Source: Pseudarcicella hirudinis
GTDB lineage: Bacteria > Bacteroidota > Bacteroidia > Cytophagales > Spirosomataceae
Direction: 5' to 3'
Length of the DNA stretch: 64,000 nucleotides
Assembly: GCF_900115665.1 (NCBI RefSeq)
Contig: NZ_FOXH01000002.1
Coordinates: 513,670-577,669 of the forward strand
Part shown: one piece after another, positions 46,923 to 54,323 of the stretch
Numbering within the stretch: position 1 is the stretch's first letter
Layout: every line of letters begins with the position of its first letter
Notes under the pieces: model-generated
What the model was told of the DNA's origin: nothing
Databases searched by the model: none
Seen by the model: the letters and a program-made list of their open reading frames with translations, nothing else
Made by a program: the position numbers and the translations under genes

Positions 46923-47813
46923 TTATTTCCTGCCTCGGGTTGCCATTGCAATGGCATCCCATTTTTCATCAGGGATTGCATTAAGATCAGAAAACTCTCC
47001 CGCACCTTTAAGCCACTCACCTCCGTCGATTGTTATTACTTCTCCATTGACATAAGCAGAGAAATCAGACATCAGGTAAGCTGCAAGATTTGCCAGTTCC
47101 TGGTGTTCGCCCACTCTTTTCAAAGGAATTCTGGCCGTCGGGCTTAGTTTATCCGCAAGCTCTTTTCCCATAGCTTCTTCAGGAAATAACCTTTGCCAGG
47201 CACCTTCTGTAGGAAAAGGACCCGGGGCAATGGCGTTAAAACGAATCCCGTACTTTGTGCCCCATTCAACAGCCAGGGAGCGGGTCAAAGCAAGTACACC
47301 GGCCTTGGCAGTAGCAGAAGGCACAACAAAAGCCGAGCCCGTCCAGGCATAAGTAGTAACGATGCTCATTACAGTGCCTTTAATCTGATTGGCAATCCAG
47401 TATTTCCCGAAAGCCAGAGAAAAGTTATAGGAGCCTTTCAGCACAATATCCACAACGGTATCAAATGCTTTGGAAGAAAGTCTTTCTGTAGGACTGATGA
47501 AGTTTCCTGCGGCATTGTTAACGAGTCCTTCCACACTTCCGAAATGTTCTGTCGCTTTTTTCAATACCTGTTCTACTTCTTCATAATTGCGGGCGTCGCA
47601 GGCAACCGGGATTATTTTCCCACCTGTTTCAGCAGAAAGTTCAAGGGCTGTTTGTTCTAAAACAGGCAGTTTTCTTGAAGCAATGACTACATTGGCACCT
47701 AATTGAAGAAAGTACCTTGACATAGCGCGTCCTAAGCCGGTACCACCTCCGGTAACTACAATTGTTTTGCCGGCAAGGGCATTATCTCTTAACATTGGTT
47801 CTTTAAAGTCCAT
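46923..47813 (-). CDS. SDR oxidoreductase, 2,4-dienoyl-CoA reductase-like
   Basis: 296 residues of the classical short-chain dehydrogenase family. NADP loop TGGGTGLG at 21-28, NNAAGNFISPTERLS near 98-112 (the pattern of DECR-type 2,4-dienoyl-CoA reductases and peroxisomal trans-2-enoyl-CoA reductases, where Tyr of the usual YxxxK is replaced), and the late Lys in PSATAKAGVLALTRSLAVEWG with no Tyr four residues before it, in line with DECR rather than ordinary SDRs. Likely acts in unsaturated fatty-acid breakdown. A perfect 22-base palindrome 46 bases upstream suggests TetR-type control. Confidence 0.87.
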   Translation of the reverse strand: MDFKEPMLRDNALAGKTIVVTGGGTGLGRAMSRYFLQLGANVVIASRKLPVLEQTALELSAETGGKIIPVACDARNYEEVEQVLKKATEHFGSVEGLVNNAAGNFISPTERLSSKAFDTVVDIVLKGSYNFSLAFGKYWIANQIKGTVMSIVTTYAWTGSAFVVPSATAKAGVLALTRSLAVEWGTKYGIRFNAIAPGPFPTEGAWQRLFPEEAMGKELADKLSPTARIPLKRVGEHQELANLAAYLMSDFSAYVNGEVITIDGGEWLKGAGEFSDLNAIPDEKWDAIAMATRGRK

Positions 47814-47859
47814 TTCAGTATAAGATTATATTTTTTCCCGGCAATTTCATAAAAAGATA

Positions 47860-47881
47860 TTTAGTATGCAAGCATACTAAA
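47860..47881. promoter_or_regulatory. Perfect palindrome upstream of the SDR gene, candidate repressor operator
   Basis: Ten-base arms TTTAGTATGC (47860-47869) and GCATACTAAA (47872-47881) match without error around AA. Length and symmetry are typical of TetR-family operators. It ends 46 bases before the start codon. Confidence 0.6.
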
Positions 47882-47890
47882 TTAAAATAT

Positions 47891-47941
47891 AACAAAAATC
47901 CCCGCTACTGCTGAGACCCTAACAAATTCAGCAATGCGGGG
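47891..47941 (-). terminator. Terminator downstream of yceI
   Basis: Arms CCCCGCTACTGCTGA (47900-47914) and TCAGCAATGCGGGG (47928-47941) pair with a small internal loop; on the minus strand a U5 tract follows. Confidence 0.8.
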
Positions 47942-47985
47942 AGTAATGAGAAACTGTTTTTCTAACGCTTAATGATAATATTTTA

Positions 47986-48047
47986 GTGCATTAAAATACA
48001 AGGATAAACCTCTTAATCTGAAAATTTAATACAGGATCTTAATGCAC
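47986..48047. repeat. Inverted repeat in the yceI 3' region
   Basis: Perfect nine-base arms GTGCATTAA (47986-47994) and TTAATGCAC (48039-48047), 44 bases apart, between the yceI stop and its terminator. Function unknown. Confidence 0.4.
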
Positions 48048-48057
48048 CCTAACAAGA

Positions 48058-48648
48058 TTATTTACCTGCAACTAAAGTAACATCTAAAGTGAAAATATCT
48101 TCAATTGCTTTGTCACCGATTTGATCAAAGAATTTTTTAGAACCATATTTTACACCGAAATCAGTACGGTCAACCGGGATAGAAGCAGTAGCTGTAGCAG
48201 CTGTTCCTTTTACAGAGATTTTCGCAGGGAATGTTACTGATTTAGTAATTCCTTTGATAGTCAGATCACCAGTGATAGTTTCACCAACAACTTTAGTGAT
48301 TTTGAATGCAGCTGTAGGGAATTTTTCTACTTCAAAGAAATCACCTGTAGTGATGTGAGAGATGAATTTTTGATTGTAACCAGCATCAGTGATATCAGTA
48401 CAAACGATAGATTTCATATCGATTGTGAAGTTACCTCCGGTTACTTTACCGCCATCAACAGTCAAAGAACCGTTAGCGATATTGATATTTCCTTCGTGTT
48501 GACCAGTTACTTTTTTAGCCAACCAGTGAATTTTACTTCCTTTTGTGTCTACGTTTAAAGCTACAGATTTTTTTCCTTTGTCTGCTACCGCAACGTTAAT
48601 AAACAAAGCTGCGAATACGATACTTGCAAATAATTTTACTGCTTTCAT
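48058..48648 (-). CDS. YceI family periplasmic protein
   Basis: 196 residues: signal peptide (MKAVKLFASIVFAALFINVAVA) then a single lipocalin-like YceI domain with the typical DTKGSKIHWLAKKVTGQHEGNINIANGSLTVDGG opening and IPVDRTDFGVKYGSKKFFD near the C terminus (quoted in parts). Members bind polyisoprenoid or amide lipids in a hydrophobic tunnel. Encoded 74 bases after a MarR-family gene, a frequent pairing in Bacteroidota that suggests regulation by that MarR protein. Codon use is regular, consistent with good expression. Confidence 0.92.
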   Translation of the reverse strand: MKAVKLFASIVFAALFINVAVADKGKKSVALNVDTKGSKIHWLAKKVTGQHEGNINIANGSLTVDGGKVTGGNFTIDMKSIVCTDITDAGYNQKFISHITTGDFFEVEKFPTAAFKITKVVGETITGDLTIKGITKSVTFPAKISVKGTAATATASIPVDRTDFGVKYGSKKFFDQIGDKAIEDIFTLDVTLVAGK

Positions 48649-48722
48649 GATTCTAGAAAAATTTATATTTTGTTATAGTTGAATAAATAAAATTGTTAGG
48701 TTCCTTTATTGAAGTATTAAAA

Positions 48723-49181
48723 TTATGATTTGCTATTTCGCATTTTATCCAGCAGGTTGCTCAGTTGCAGGGCTTCTTCCGGACATAAATTGTAAAAGTT
48801 GCTTTCCCATTCCTGCTGGATCTTGTCAATCTCTGCAAGCAAATCCAGTCCTTTTTGGGTAATTACCACATCTACAGCTCTTCTGTCTTCAGGGCACTCT
48901 CTTCTTACAACCATCCCTTTTGCCAGTAATTTATCGACCAGACGGGAGGCATTTGACATTTTATCCAACATTCTCTCAATAATTGCGTTTACTGTAATGG
49001 GCTTCGGAAACTGCCCGCGCAAAATTCTGAGTACATTGTACTGCTGAAGCGTTAAATCAAAAGGCTTTAACACTTCTAACTGCTTATTGCTGATCCAATT
49101 GCTTGTATAGATAATGTTTACCACCGCTTTTGTGAATGATGATTTAAAAACTTCCTGCTGTATGTCTTGTTCAATAGCCAT
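48723..49181 (-). CDS. MarR family transcriptional regulator (paralogue 2, next to yceI)
   Basis: 152 residues with the MarR winged helix: QQYNVLRILRGQFPKPITVNAIIERMLDKMSNASRLVDKLLAKGMVVRRECPEDRRAVDVVITQKG. The recognition helix and the wing DRRAVDV are complete. It shares about half of its residues with the MarR gene 82 bases upstream. Perfect promoter elements overlap two tandem ATGT-N4-ACAT palindromes directly upstream, suggesting autorepression. Likely transcribed with yceI. Confidence 0.93.
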   Translation of the reverse strand: MAIEQDIQQEVFKSSFTKAVVNIIYTSNWISNKQLEVLKPFDLTLQQYNVLRILRGQFPKPITVNAIIERMLDKMSNASRLVDKLLAKGMVVRRECPEDRRAVDVVITQKGLDLLAEIDKIQQEWESNFYNLCPEEALQLSNLLDKMRNSKS

Positions 49182-49197
49182 ATTTTTAATAACACAA

Positions 49198-49232
49198 CAA
49201 AATTAATGTAAAAACATATAATGTCAAAACAT
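49198..49232 (-). promoter_or_regulatory. MarR-gene promoter overlapped by tandem palindromes
   Basis: Minus-strand TTTG (49228-49225), exactly 19 bases, then TAATTTTG (49205-49198): a perfect Bacteroidota promoter. Two ATGT-N4-ACAT palindromes (49206-49217 and 49221-49232), 15 bases apart, cover the spacer and minus-33 box. Confidence 0.75.
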
Positions 49233-49263
49233 TTATTTGTTAATGATTTGTTAACGGATTTAT

Positions 49264-49734
49264 TTATTCTTTACTACTACTATTCTGGGTTTGTATTTTT
49301 TCAAGTAAGTTGTTGATAATCAGGGTTTCGTTCTCCATAAGATTAGATGCAAAACTTTCGATCTTTTCATGGATATGATCCAGCTCTTCCAGTATTTCCA
49401 ATCCTTTTTCTGTCAGAATAACATCTACGGCTCTTTTATCTCTGGCAGAATTTGTCTTGGAAACCAATCCTTTCGCACATAATTTATCAACGAGTCTGGT
49501 TGCATTAGACATTTTATCCAGCATTCGTTCGATGATATAATTAATTGAAGAAGGTTCAGGGTGATTACTTTTCAGAATTTGCAGAACATTAAACTGAGGA
49601 ACTGTAAGGTCAAAGGGCTTCAGCAACCTGGAATGATTATTGAGTAACCAGCTGCTTGAATAATGAAGGTTAACAATTAATTTATGGTAAGGATTTCTAA
49701 AGGCTTTCTGCCCGATATCTTTTTCAATGGACAT
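49264..49734 (-). CDS. MarR family transcriptional regulator (paralogue 1)
   Basis: 156 residues; winged helix VPQFNVLQILKSNHPEPSSINYIIERMLDKMSNATRLVDKLCAKGLVSKTNSARDKRAVDVILTEKG. The dimerisation helices at both ends are present, and the recognition helix DKMSNATRLVDKL is nearly identical to that of the neighbouring paralogue, so both may bind similar sites. A TATATTTG minus-7 element lies at 49769-49776 with ATGT half-sites spaced by 15 bases nearby. The pair arose by tandem duplication. Inducer unknown. Confidence 0.93.
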   Translation of the reverse strand: MSIEKDIGQKAFRNPYHKLIVNLHYSSSWLLNNHSRLLKPFDLTVPQFNVLQILKSNHPEPSSINYIIERMLDKMSNATRLVDKLCAKGLVSKTNSARDKRAVDVILTEKGLEILEELDHIHEKIESFASNLMENETLIINNLLEKIQTQNSSSKE

Positions 49735-49768
49735 ATATTAAGAATAGGATGATGAAATAAAGCATTTA

Positions 49769-49776
49769 CAAATATA
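49769..49776 (-). promoter_or_regulatory. Candidate minus-7 element of the first MarR gene
   Basis: Minus-strand TATATTTG, full TAnnTTTG match, 35 bases before the ATG. ATGT half-sites at 49776 and 49791 repeat the 15-base spacing seen at the other MarR promoter, but only the second is followed by an ACA-like partner. Confidence 0.4.
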
Positions 49777-49854
49777 TGTTATTGTAGTTAATGTTTTAAC
49801 AGGTATTTCAGGAGTTTTTTCTTTTCAGTCTTAAATTATTAACTTTTCCAGAGA

Positions 49855-51747
49855 TTATTTGAAAGGGACGATTTCGGGAGCAGAAATATCGAAATCTTTC
49901 AGACGGAGAGTGGGTACATCGCCAAAGGTAAAATTAAAAGTACTGACATCCGGAATGTTGGGATAAAGTCCTAAACGTATCTGGAAAGTGTTGAAAGTCA
50001 GGTTCTCATTTCTGAAACGGAAACCAATGCCGAAACCGGAATAAACCGGACTGGAGAGCAGGGCCTTTTCTTTGATATTTACCATGCCTAAATCCGCAAA
50101 GAAGAAAGGAGCCACCCTGAATCCTACAAAACTCACTCTTGAGAATATTACTGCCTGGTAGCTGAGTACTAATCTTTTGATACCCCGTAATCTGTCGCTT
50201 GAAATGGAAGAAATGCCATTGTTATCATTCAGATCTATAAATTCTCCGGTGTAGCGGTTATTTCCTGCTGCATAACGAAGCGTAACAAAATGCCTGATCT
50301 GTGATTTCCCGATTTTGTGAAGATGACTGAAATAATTTGTTTCAAGACTGAAAACGCTTGTTCCGTCTGTATAACCTCCGGCATTAATCAATCCATAAAA
50401 GTATCCGCCATTAAAATATTCCCCTTTGGCAAGCTTGATTCCGGAATAAAACCGCCGCCAGAGTTGTGAATTTTCCCAGCCTGCTACAAATGAGGCAAGA
50501 TATCCGTAAGGGACGTCTTCTGTACGGCCTAAACCATAGATCAGAATGTCTCTTTTATACCTCCGGCTGGAGAAGCCCATCCCAAATAAAATATCCTGAT
50601 GATTCCGGTAAAGCTGATTGGTATCTTTGGTAACATAAGGACGTTCGGTATAAACATAATTTGAATAACGCATACTTAAAACCAATCTCGAACGTTTCTG
50701 ATTTTCTTTGTCAAGAAAACTTAATTTAAAAGCATGAGCCAGCCAAAGGTCTGTATAATTGTAAGTTATCGGAAAAGTGAATACTGTTGTGTCGTTTATT
50801 TTGAGAACTCTTCCGTTGGCATCAAGGGTTTGCCATTTTGTATAGGCATAACGGCTGAATTCGAAACCTCCGGCGATTTTCATATCAGGTGTTAGAAAAG
50901 GTCTGAAGAATCTGATGGAATTTTGCATTAATTCCCTTCTGAAAATCAAATCAAGTTGTCCTGTTACAAATGACCGCCCGATGTATGGAACAGTATATCT
51001 GGTAGCGTATTCAAATTTTTTGTCCTGTCCGTTATTGTAATAAACAGTATTTTTCCAGGAATGGCCTAATCCCTGAAAATTAACCTGGTTAATTCCGACT
51101 GCAAACCTGCCAAAACCTCCGAATTCCATATCAGGCAGCAAGGACCATACATCCTGTGTTATGACAAGAAGATCAACCAGATTGGGAAATTGTTCATCAG
51201 GAATAACCAGAATCCTGGCATCGTGAAGGATCGAACTCTGGCGCATCAGACGTTCGTTATCTCTTAGTCTGTCGGGATTGATAATATCTCCGACATCAAA
51301 CATCAGGAACGATTTACGGATTACATTTTCTCTTGTATCCTTGTGAAGGCGGTTGAGTACATCATCCAGTCCCCGGGCTTTTTTTGTGGTATCATAAATA
51401 GTTTCTCCGAAAACTTTCAGTCTTTTGATATAGATTTTCCGAATAACTTTTCCTTCAAAATTTTTAAAAGGGTTTTCTTCTATCTGATTAACCTGTTGAT
51501 TATTAGCATTTTTGTTATAAATATCCCGGAATAAAGCATCATAAATCTGGCTCATGATTTTATTCTTAGACAGCCTTGATTTGATTTTTGAATAAAGCAG
51601 GCTGTCTTTTTCAGACTTGAAAGTATTTACCCGGGAACTATCAACTGTACTAACAAGCTGAGCATGAGATGGTAAAGTGTGCAATAGTCCGATGAGTATT
51701 ATGAAATACCTGAAATTAGTGGATATTTGGGGTAAGCATTTACTCAT
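49855..51747 (-). CDS. BamA/TamA-like Omp85 family outer-membrane protein
   Basis: 630 residues with a signal peptide (cleaved after about SHA, residue 29). A POTRA-like region at about 95-200 (VIRKIYIKRLKVFGETI ... ENVIRKSFLMFDVGDIINPDRLRDNERLMRQ, in parts) precedes a C-terminal barrel of about 16 strands. It has one clear POTRA instead of the five of BamA, so it is a short Omp85 relative of unknown job, perhaps in protein or lipid translocation. Near the C terminus FGIGFRFRNENLTFNTFQIRLGLYP is barrel-like; the final residues (ISAPEIVPFK) extend beyond the last strand. Divergent from maf. Confidence 0.82.
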   Translation of the reverse strand: MSKCLPQISTNFRYFIILIGLLHTLPSHAQLVSTVDSSRVNTFKSEKDSLLYSKIKSRLSKNKIMSQIYDALFRDIYNKNANNQQVNQIEENPFKNFEGKVIRKIYIKRLKVFGETIYDTTKKARGLDDVLNRLHKDTRENVIRKSFLMFDVGDIINPDRLRDNERLMRQSSILHDARILVIPDEQFPNLVDLLVITQDVWSLLPDMEFGGFGRFAVGINQVNFQGLGHSWKNTVYYNNGQDKKFEYATRYTVPYIGRSFVTGQLDLIFRRELMQNSIRFFRPFLTPDMKIAGGFEFSRYAYTKWQTLDANGRVLKINDTTVFTFPITYNYTDLWLAHAFKLSFLDKENQKRSRLVLSMRYSNYVYTERPYVTKDTNQLYRNHQDILFGMGFSSRRYKRDILIYGLGRTEDVPYGYLASFVAGWENSQLWRRFYSGIKLAKGEYFNGGYFYGLINAGGYTDGTSVFSLETNYFSHLHKIGKSQIRHFVTLRYAAGNNRYTGEFIDLNDNNGISSISSDRLRGIKRLVLSYQAVIFSRVSFVGFRVAPFFFADLGMVNIKEKALLSSPVYSGFGIGFRFRNENLTFNTFQIRLGLYPNIPDVSTFNFTFGDVPTLRLKDFDISAPEIVPFK

Positions 51748-51810
51748 TACTGTTTAAAGTTTACTTAGATGATTCGCCTGGGAAAATCCGAACAATATAA
51801 GATTCATGCC

Positions 51811-51818
51811 TAAATTTG
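51811..51818 (+). promoter_or_regulatory. Candidate minus-7 element of maf
   Basis: TAAATTTG, full TAnnTTTG match, 22 bases before the ATG; no TTTG at minus 33. Confidence 0.4.
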
Positions 51819-51839
51819 TATTAAAATAAACATTAAATT

Positions 51840-52421
51840 ATGCTAAAACTCAAATATCCCTTAATTCTTGCCTCAGGTTCTCCACGTCGTCAGCAGCTGC
51901 TTAAAGATGCCGGATTTGAATTTTCTGTTAAAGTAATACCTACGGATGAAATCTTTCCTTCAGATATGCCTCCGGTAGAAGTTCCCGCTTATTTAGCTTT
52001 ACAGAAGGCGATGGCTTTTTCACAAGCGTTGACAGATGAAATAATTCTTACTGCTGATACCATTGTCGTTGTAGATGATGAAATCCTAAATAAGCCAAAA
52101 GATGCAACAGAAGCAAGACTGATGCTTCGAAAATTATCGGGACGGCAGCACCAGGTAATCACCGGAGGTTGTATAATGACTAAAAATGAAACTGACGCCT
52201 TCACGGATATTACCGAAGTGTTCTTTAATGAATTAACTGAAAAGGAGATAGAATATTATATAGAGGTTTGCCGGCCTTTCGATAAAGCCGGTGCATACGG
52301 AGTGCAGGATTTTATAGGAATGGTAGGAATTCCGAGAATTGAAGGCTCTTATTTTACAGTTATGGGTTTACCAGTGCACAAAGTATATGAAGGTTTGAAG
52401 AAATTTATGGTTAAGGGTTGA
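51840..52421 (+). CDS. maf: Maf family nucleoside triphosphate pyrophosphatase
   Basis: 193 residues; hydrolyses non-canonical or modified nucleoside triphosphates (dTTP, UTP and modified pyrimidines in the YhdE type) to monophosphates. Signatures: ILASGSPRRQQLLKDAGFEF, LTADTIVVVDDEILNKP, GRQHQVITG, and the late KAGAYGVQDFIG. Complete and of usual length. Divergent from the Omp85-like gene. Confidence 0.95.
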   Translation: MLKLKYPLILASGSPRRQQLLKDAGFEFSVKVIPTDEIFPSDMPPVEVPAYLALQKAMAFSQALTDEIILTADTIVVVDDEILNKPKDATEARLMLRKLSGRQHQVITGGCIMTKNETDAFTDITEVFFNELTEKEIEYYIEVCRPFDKAGAYGVQDFIGMVGIPRIEGSYFTVMGLPVHKVYEGLKKFMVKG

Positions 52422-52492
52422 TAACGTGTTGATTTTTATGTATTTTAGAAGTCTATTTGATTAACTGAAAACACACCCAACCACCCTAAATA

Positions 52493-52798
52493 ATGAAAAA
52501 AAGTACGGCCCAAACCATTTTAACAGTTGCTACTGTTATATGGGGAATTTTCACATTGGCCTCCTTTGTGCCAATAAAAATGTTTTCCATGCTGTTTGAT
52601 GATCAAAGTCCCGGGAATGAACAGGTATTTTTATTTACATTTATTTCAATTTTGTCCCTTCCTTTGTTCTGCATTCTGACCATAGTACTTGTCTGGATTT
52701 TATATAAAAGAGAGCAGTTTTTAAGAGCAGTCTGCTCATGCGGAATCCCTTTAATCAGTTTGCTGGCGGTGGTGTTGGGTTTTTCAATAATCTCTTAA
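52493..52798 (+). CDS. Small membrane protein of unknown function
   Basis: 101 residues with three predicted transmembrane helices (about 8-28, 46-70, 80-100) and a short Asp/Pro-rich loop (FDDQSPGNEQ). No recognised family. It is the only gene between maf and a strong convergent terminator and shows the codon use of its neighbours, so it is probably real. Confidence 0.65.
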   Translation: MKKSTAQTILTVATVIWGIFTLASFVPIKMFSMLFDDQSPGNEQVFLFTFISILSLPLFCILTIVLVWILYKREQFLRAVCSCGIPLISLLAVVLGFSIIS

Positions 52799-52810
52799 TC
52801 AACGAGATAT

Positions 52811-52867
52811 AAAAAAAGGTTAATTATTGTTCGAGTATAATGCAAACAATAATTAACCCTTTTTGAG
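52811..52867. terminator. Bidirectional terminator between membrane protein and IscA-type genes
   Basis: Arms AAAAAGGTTAATTATTGTT (52813-52831) and AACAATAATTAA-CCC-TTTTT (52845-52864) pair almost completely, with A and T runs on the two sides. Confidence 0.9.
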
Positions 52868-52878
52868 AAAATATTTAT

Positions 52879-53205
52879 CTAGACTGCAAAACTTTCCCCG
52901 CATCCACAGGTACGTGTGGCGTTTGGATTTTTAAACTGAAAACCTTTACCGTTTAATCCGTCTGAAAAATCCAGCTCAGTACCTGCAAGATAAAGAATAG
53001 ATTTTTTGTCCACCATAATTTTAACGCCTTTATCCTCAAAAACCATATCGTTCGGCTGAGGCTCAGCAGCAAAATCAAGATTGTACATTAAACCGGAGCA
53101 TCCTCCTCCTTCAACCGCTACACGAACATTGTAGTCATGGTTGAGACCTTCTTTTTCACGGAGCTCCTTTATTCTATTGGCTGCTAATTCTGAGACAGTT
53201 ACCAT
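52879..53205 (-). CDS. HesB/IscA/SufA family Fe-S carrier protein
   Basis: 108 residues of the A-type carrier family: Cys36 in EGGGCSGLMYNLDF and the C-terminal Cys100 and Cys102 in RTCGCGESF, the three ligands that hold Fe-S or Fe. It delivers clusters to target enzymes. It lies 7 kb from the sufCDSE genes rather than within that operon. A weak TTTAGAA...TTCTGTA inverted repeat at 53252-53269 is reminiscent of the one ahead of sufC. Confidence 0.93.
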   Translation of the reverse strand: MVTVSELAANRIKELREKEGLNHDYNVRVAVEGGGCSGLMYNLDFAAEPQPNDMVFEDKGVKIMVDKKSILYLAGTELDFSDGLNGKGFQFKNPNATRTCGCGESFAV

Positions 53206-53336
53206 ACTTTTGGCTTTAATATTTGAATGACTAAAATTTTGAATGATAGAATTTAGAAATCATTCTGTAGGTTAAACTACAAAATTAACTCAAAAGTTCA
53301 TAATAAATACCTTAAAACCGGGATTTCCTTCCTTAA

Positions 53337-54263
53337 CTACTTAACAGGAAGATGGATTTCTGCCATCATACATCTGGCCGAACCACCACCGTTTCCTTCA
53401 ATCATTGATAAATCAAAATGATGAATTCTGCAAAAATCTTCCAGCATATCAATTTGTTTCTGAGTCAGGGAATTATAGGCCGCAGTTGACATAATGAGTA
53501 GTCTGTCATCCTTTTGGTTTCTGATTTCCAGCATATTTCCGGCAAAATGGTTCATCTGATCAAGGGTAATATCAATGATTTGTTTACCACTTTGTTCCAA
53601 AGAATTTCTTACCATCAGGCGCTGATCAAGGTCTGTGATGGCTTCAAGGCATATTACCGCAAAGATATCTCCGATACACATTACAACATTGGTATGATAA
53701 ATTTCTTTCCCATTTGCCATGGCATTAAAAGAAATGATCTCATAATTCATCAGCGAAGCAAATTCCTTCAGTACATCCGGATGCGTACGAGGAGAAATAC
53801 AGGCATAGGCAATTTTAACTTTCCGGTCAAGAACCATAGATCCGGTTCCTTCTAAAAACTTGCCTTCCTTCTCAAAATGAGTCAGATCCATTTTACGGTT
53901 GATGTAAAATTTTTCTTCCAGTTGGTTCAGAATATCTTCCCTTCTTTCCAGGCGGCGATTCTCAGCCTGCATCGGATAGGTGATTGCTGTACCATTGTAA
54001 TGAAATGATACCCAGTTGTTTGGAAAAATGGAATCCGGAGTATAGGGGTCTTCAGTATCATCAATCGTTATAACATCCACACCAAGTTTCCGGAGGTTTG
54101 TAACCATATCCTCAAACTCCTGAAGCGCATAATGCTGAGCCTTATCCTGCGTTTCGCGTCCGAAAACAGGATCCTGAAAAGTATTGGATCCGGCAGTCTG
54201 TTCATTAAATCCGAATCTGACAGGACGAATCATAAGTATATGAGAAGTGCTTTGATTGCGCAT
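53337..54263 (-). CDS. ctlX: Citrulline utilisation hydrolase CtlX-like (amidinotransferase superfamily)
   Basis: 308 residues from the ATG at 54263, which opens the conserved HILMIRPVRFGFNEQTAGSN (start chosen because the extra 13 upstream residues are unlike the family). Guanidino-group-modifying fold with NWVSFHYNG, EGTGSMVLDRK, IYHTNVVMCIGD carrying the His, and nucleophile Cys298 in GGSARCMMAEIHLP. CtlX is thought to hydrolyse citrulline. It follows the arginine deiminase relative by 60 bases, so arginine to citrulline to ornithine would be a consistent pathway. Confidence 0.88.
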   Translation of the reverse strand: MRNQSTSHILMIRPVRFGFNEQTAGSNTFQDPVFGRETQDKAQHYALQEFEDMVTNLRKLGVDVITIDDTEDPYTPDSIFPNNWVSFHYNGTAITYPMQAENRRLERREDILNQLEEKFYINRKMDLTHFEKEGKFLEGTGSMVLDRKVKIAYACISPRTHPDVLKEFASLMNYEIISFNAMANGKEIYHTNVVMCIGDIFAVICLEAITDLDQRLMVRNSLEQSGKQIIDITLDQMNHFAGNMLEIRNQKDDRLLIMSTAAYNSLTQKQIDMLEDFCRIHHFDLSMIEGNGGGSARCMMAEIHLPVK

Positions 54264-54323
54264 GGTTTTAGTTTGTTTTATGGCAATATAATTTAAGAAC
54301 AAAAAATCCGATTTCGGGGAAAT

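Noticed and set aside
47193-47660. 155-codon frame opposite the SDR gene
   Set aside because: Antisense shadow; Cys- and Arg-rich translation without domains.
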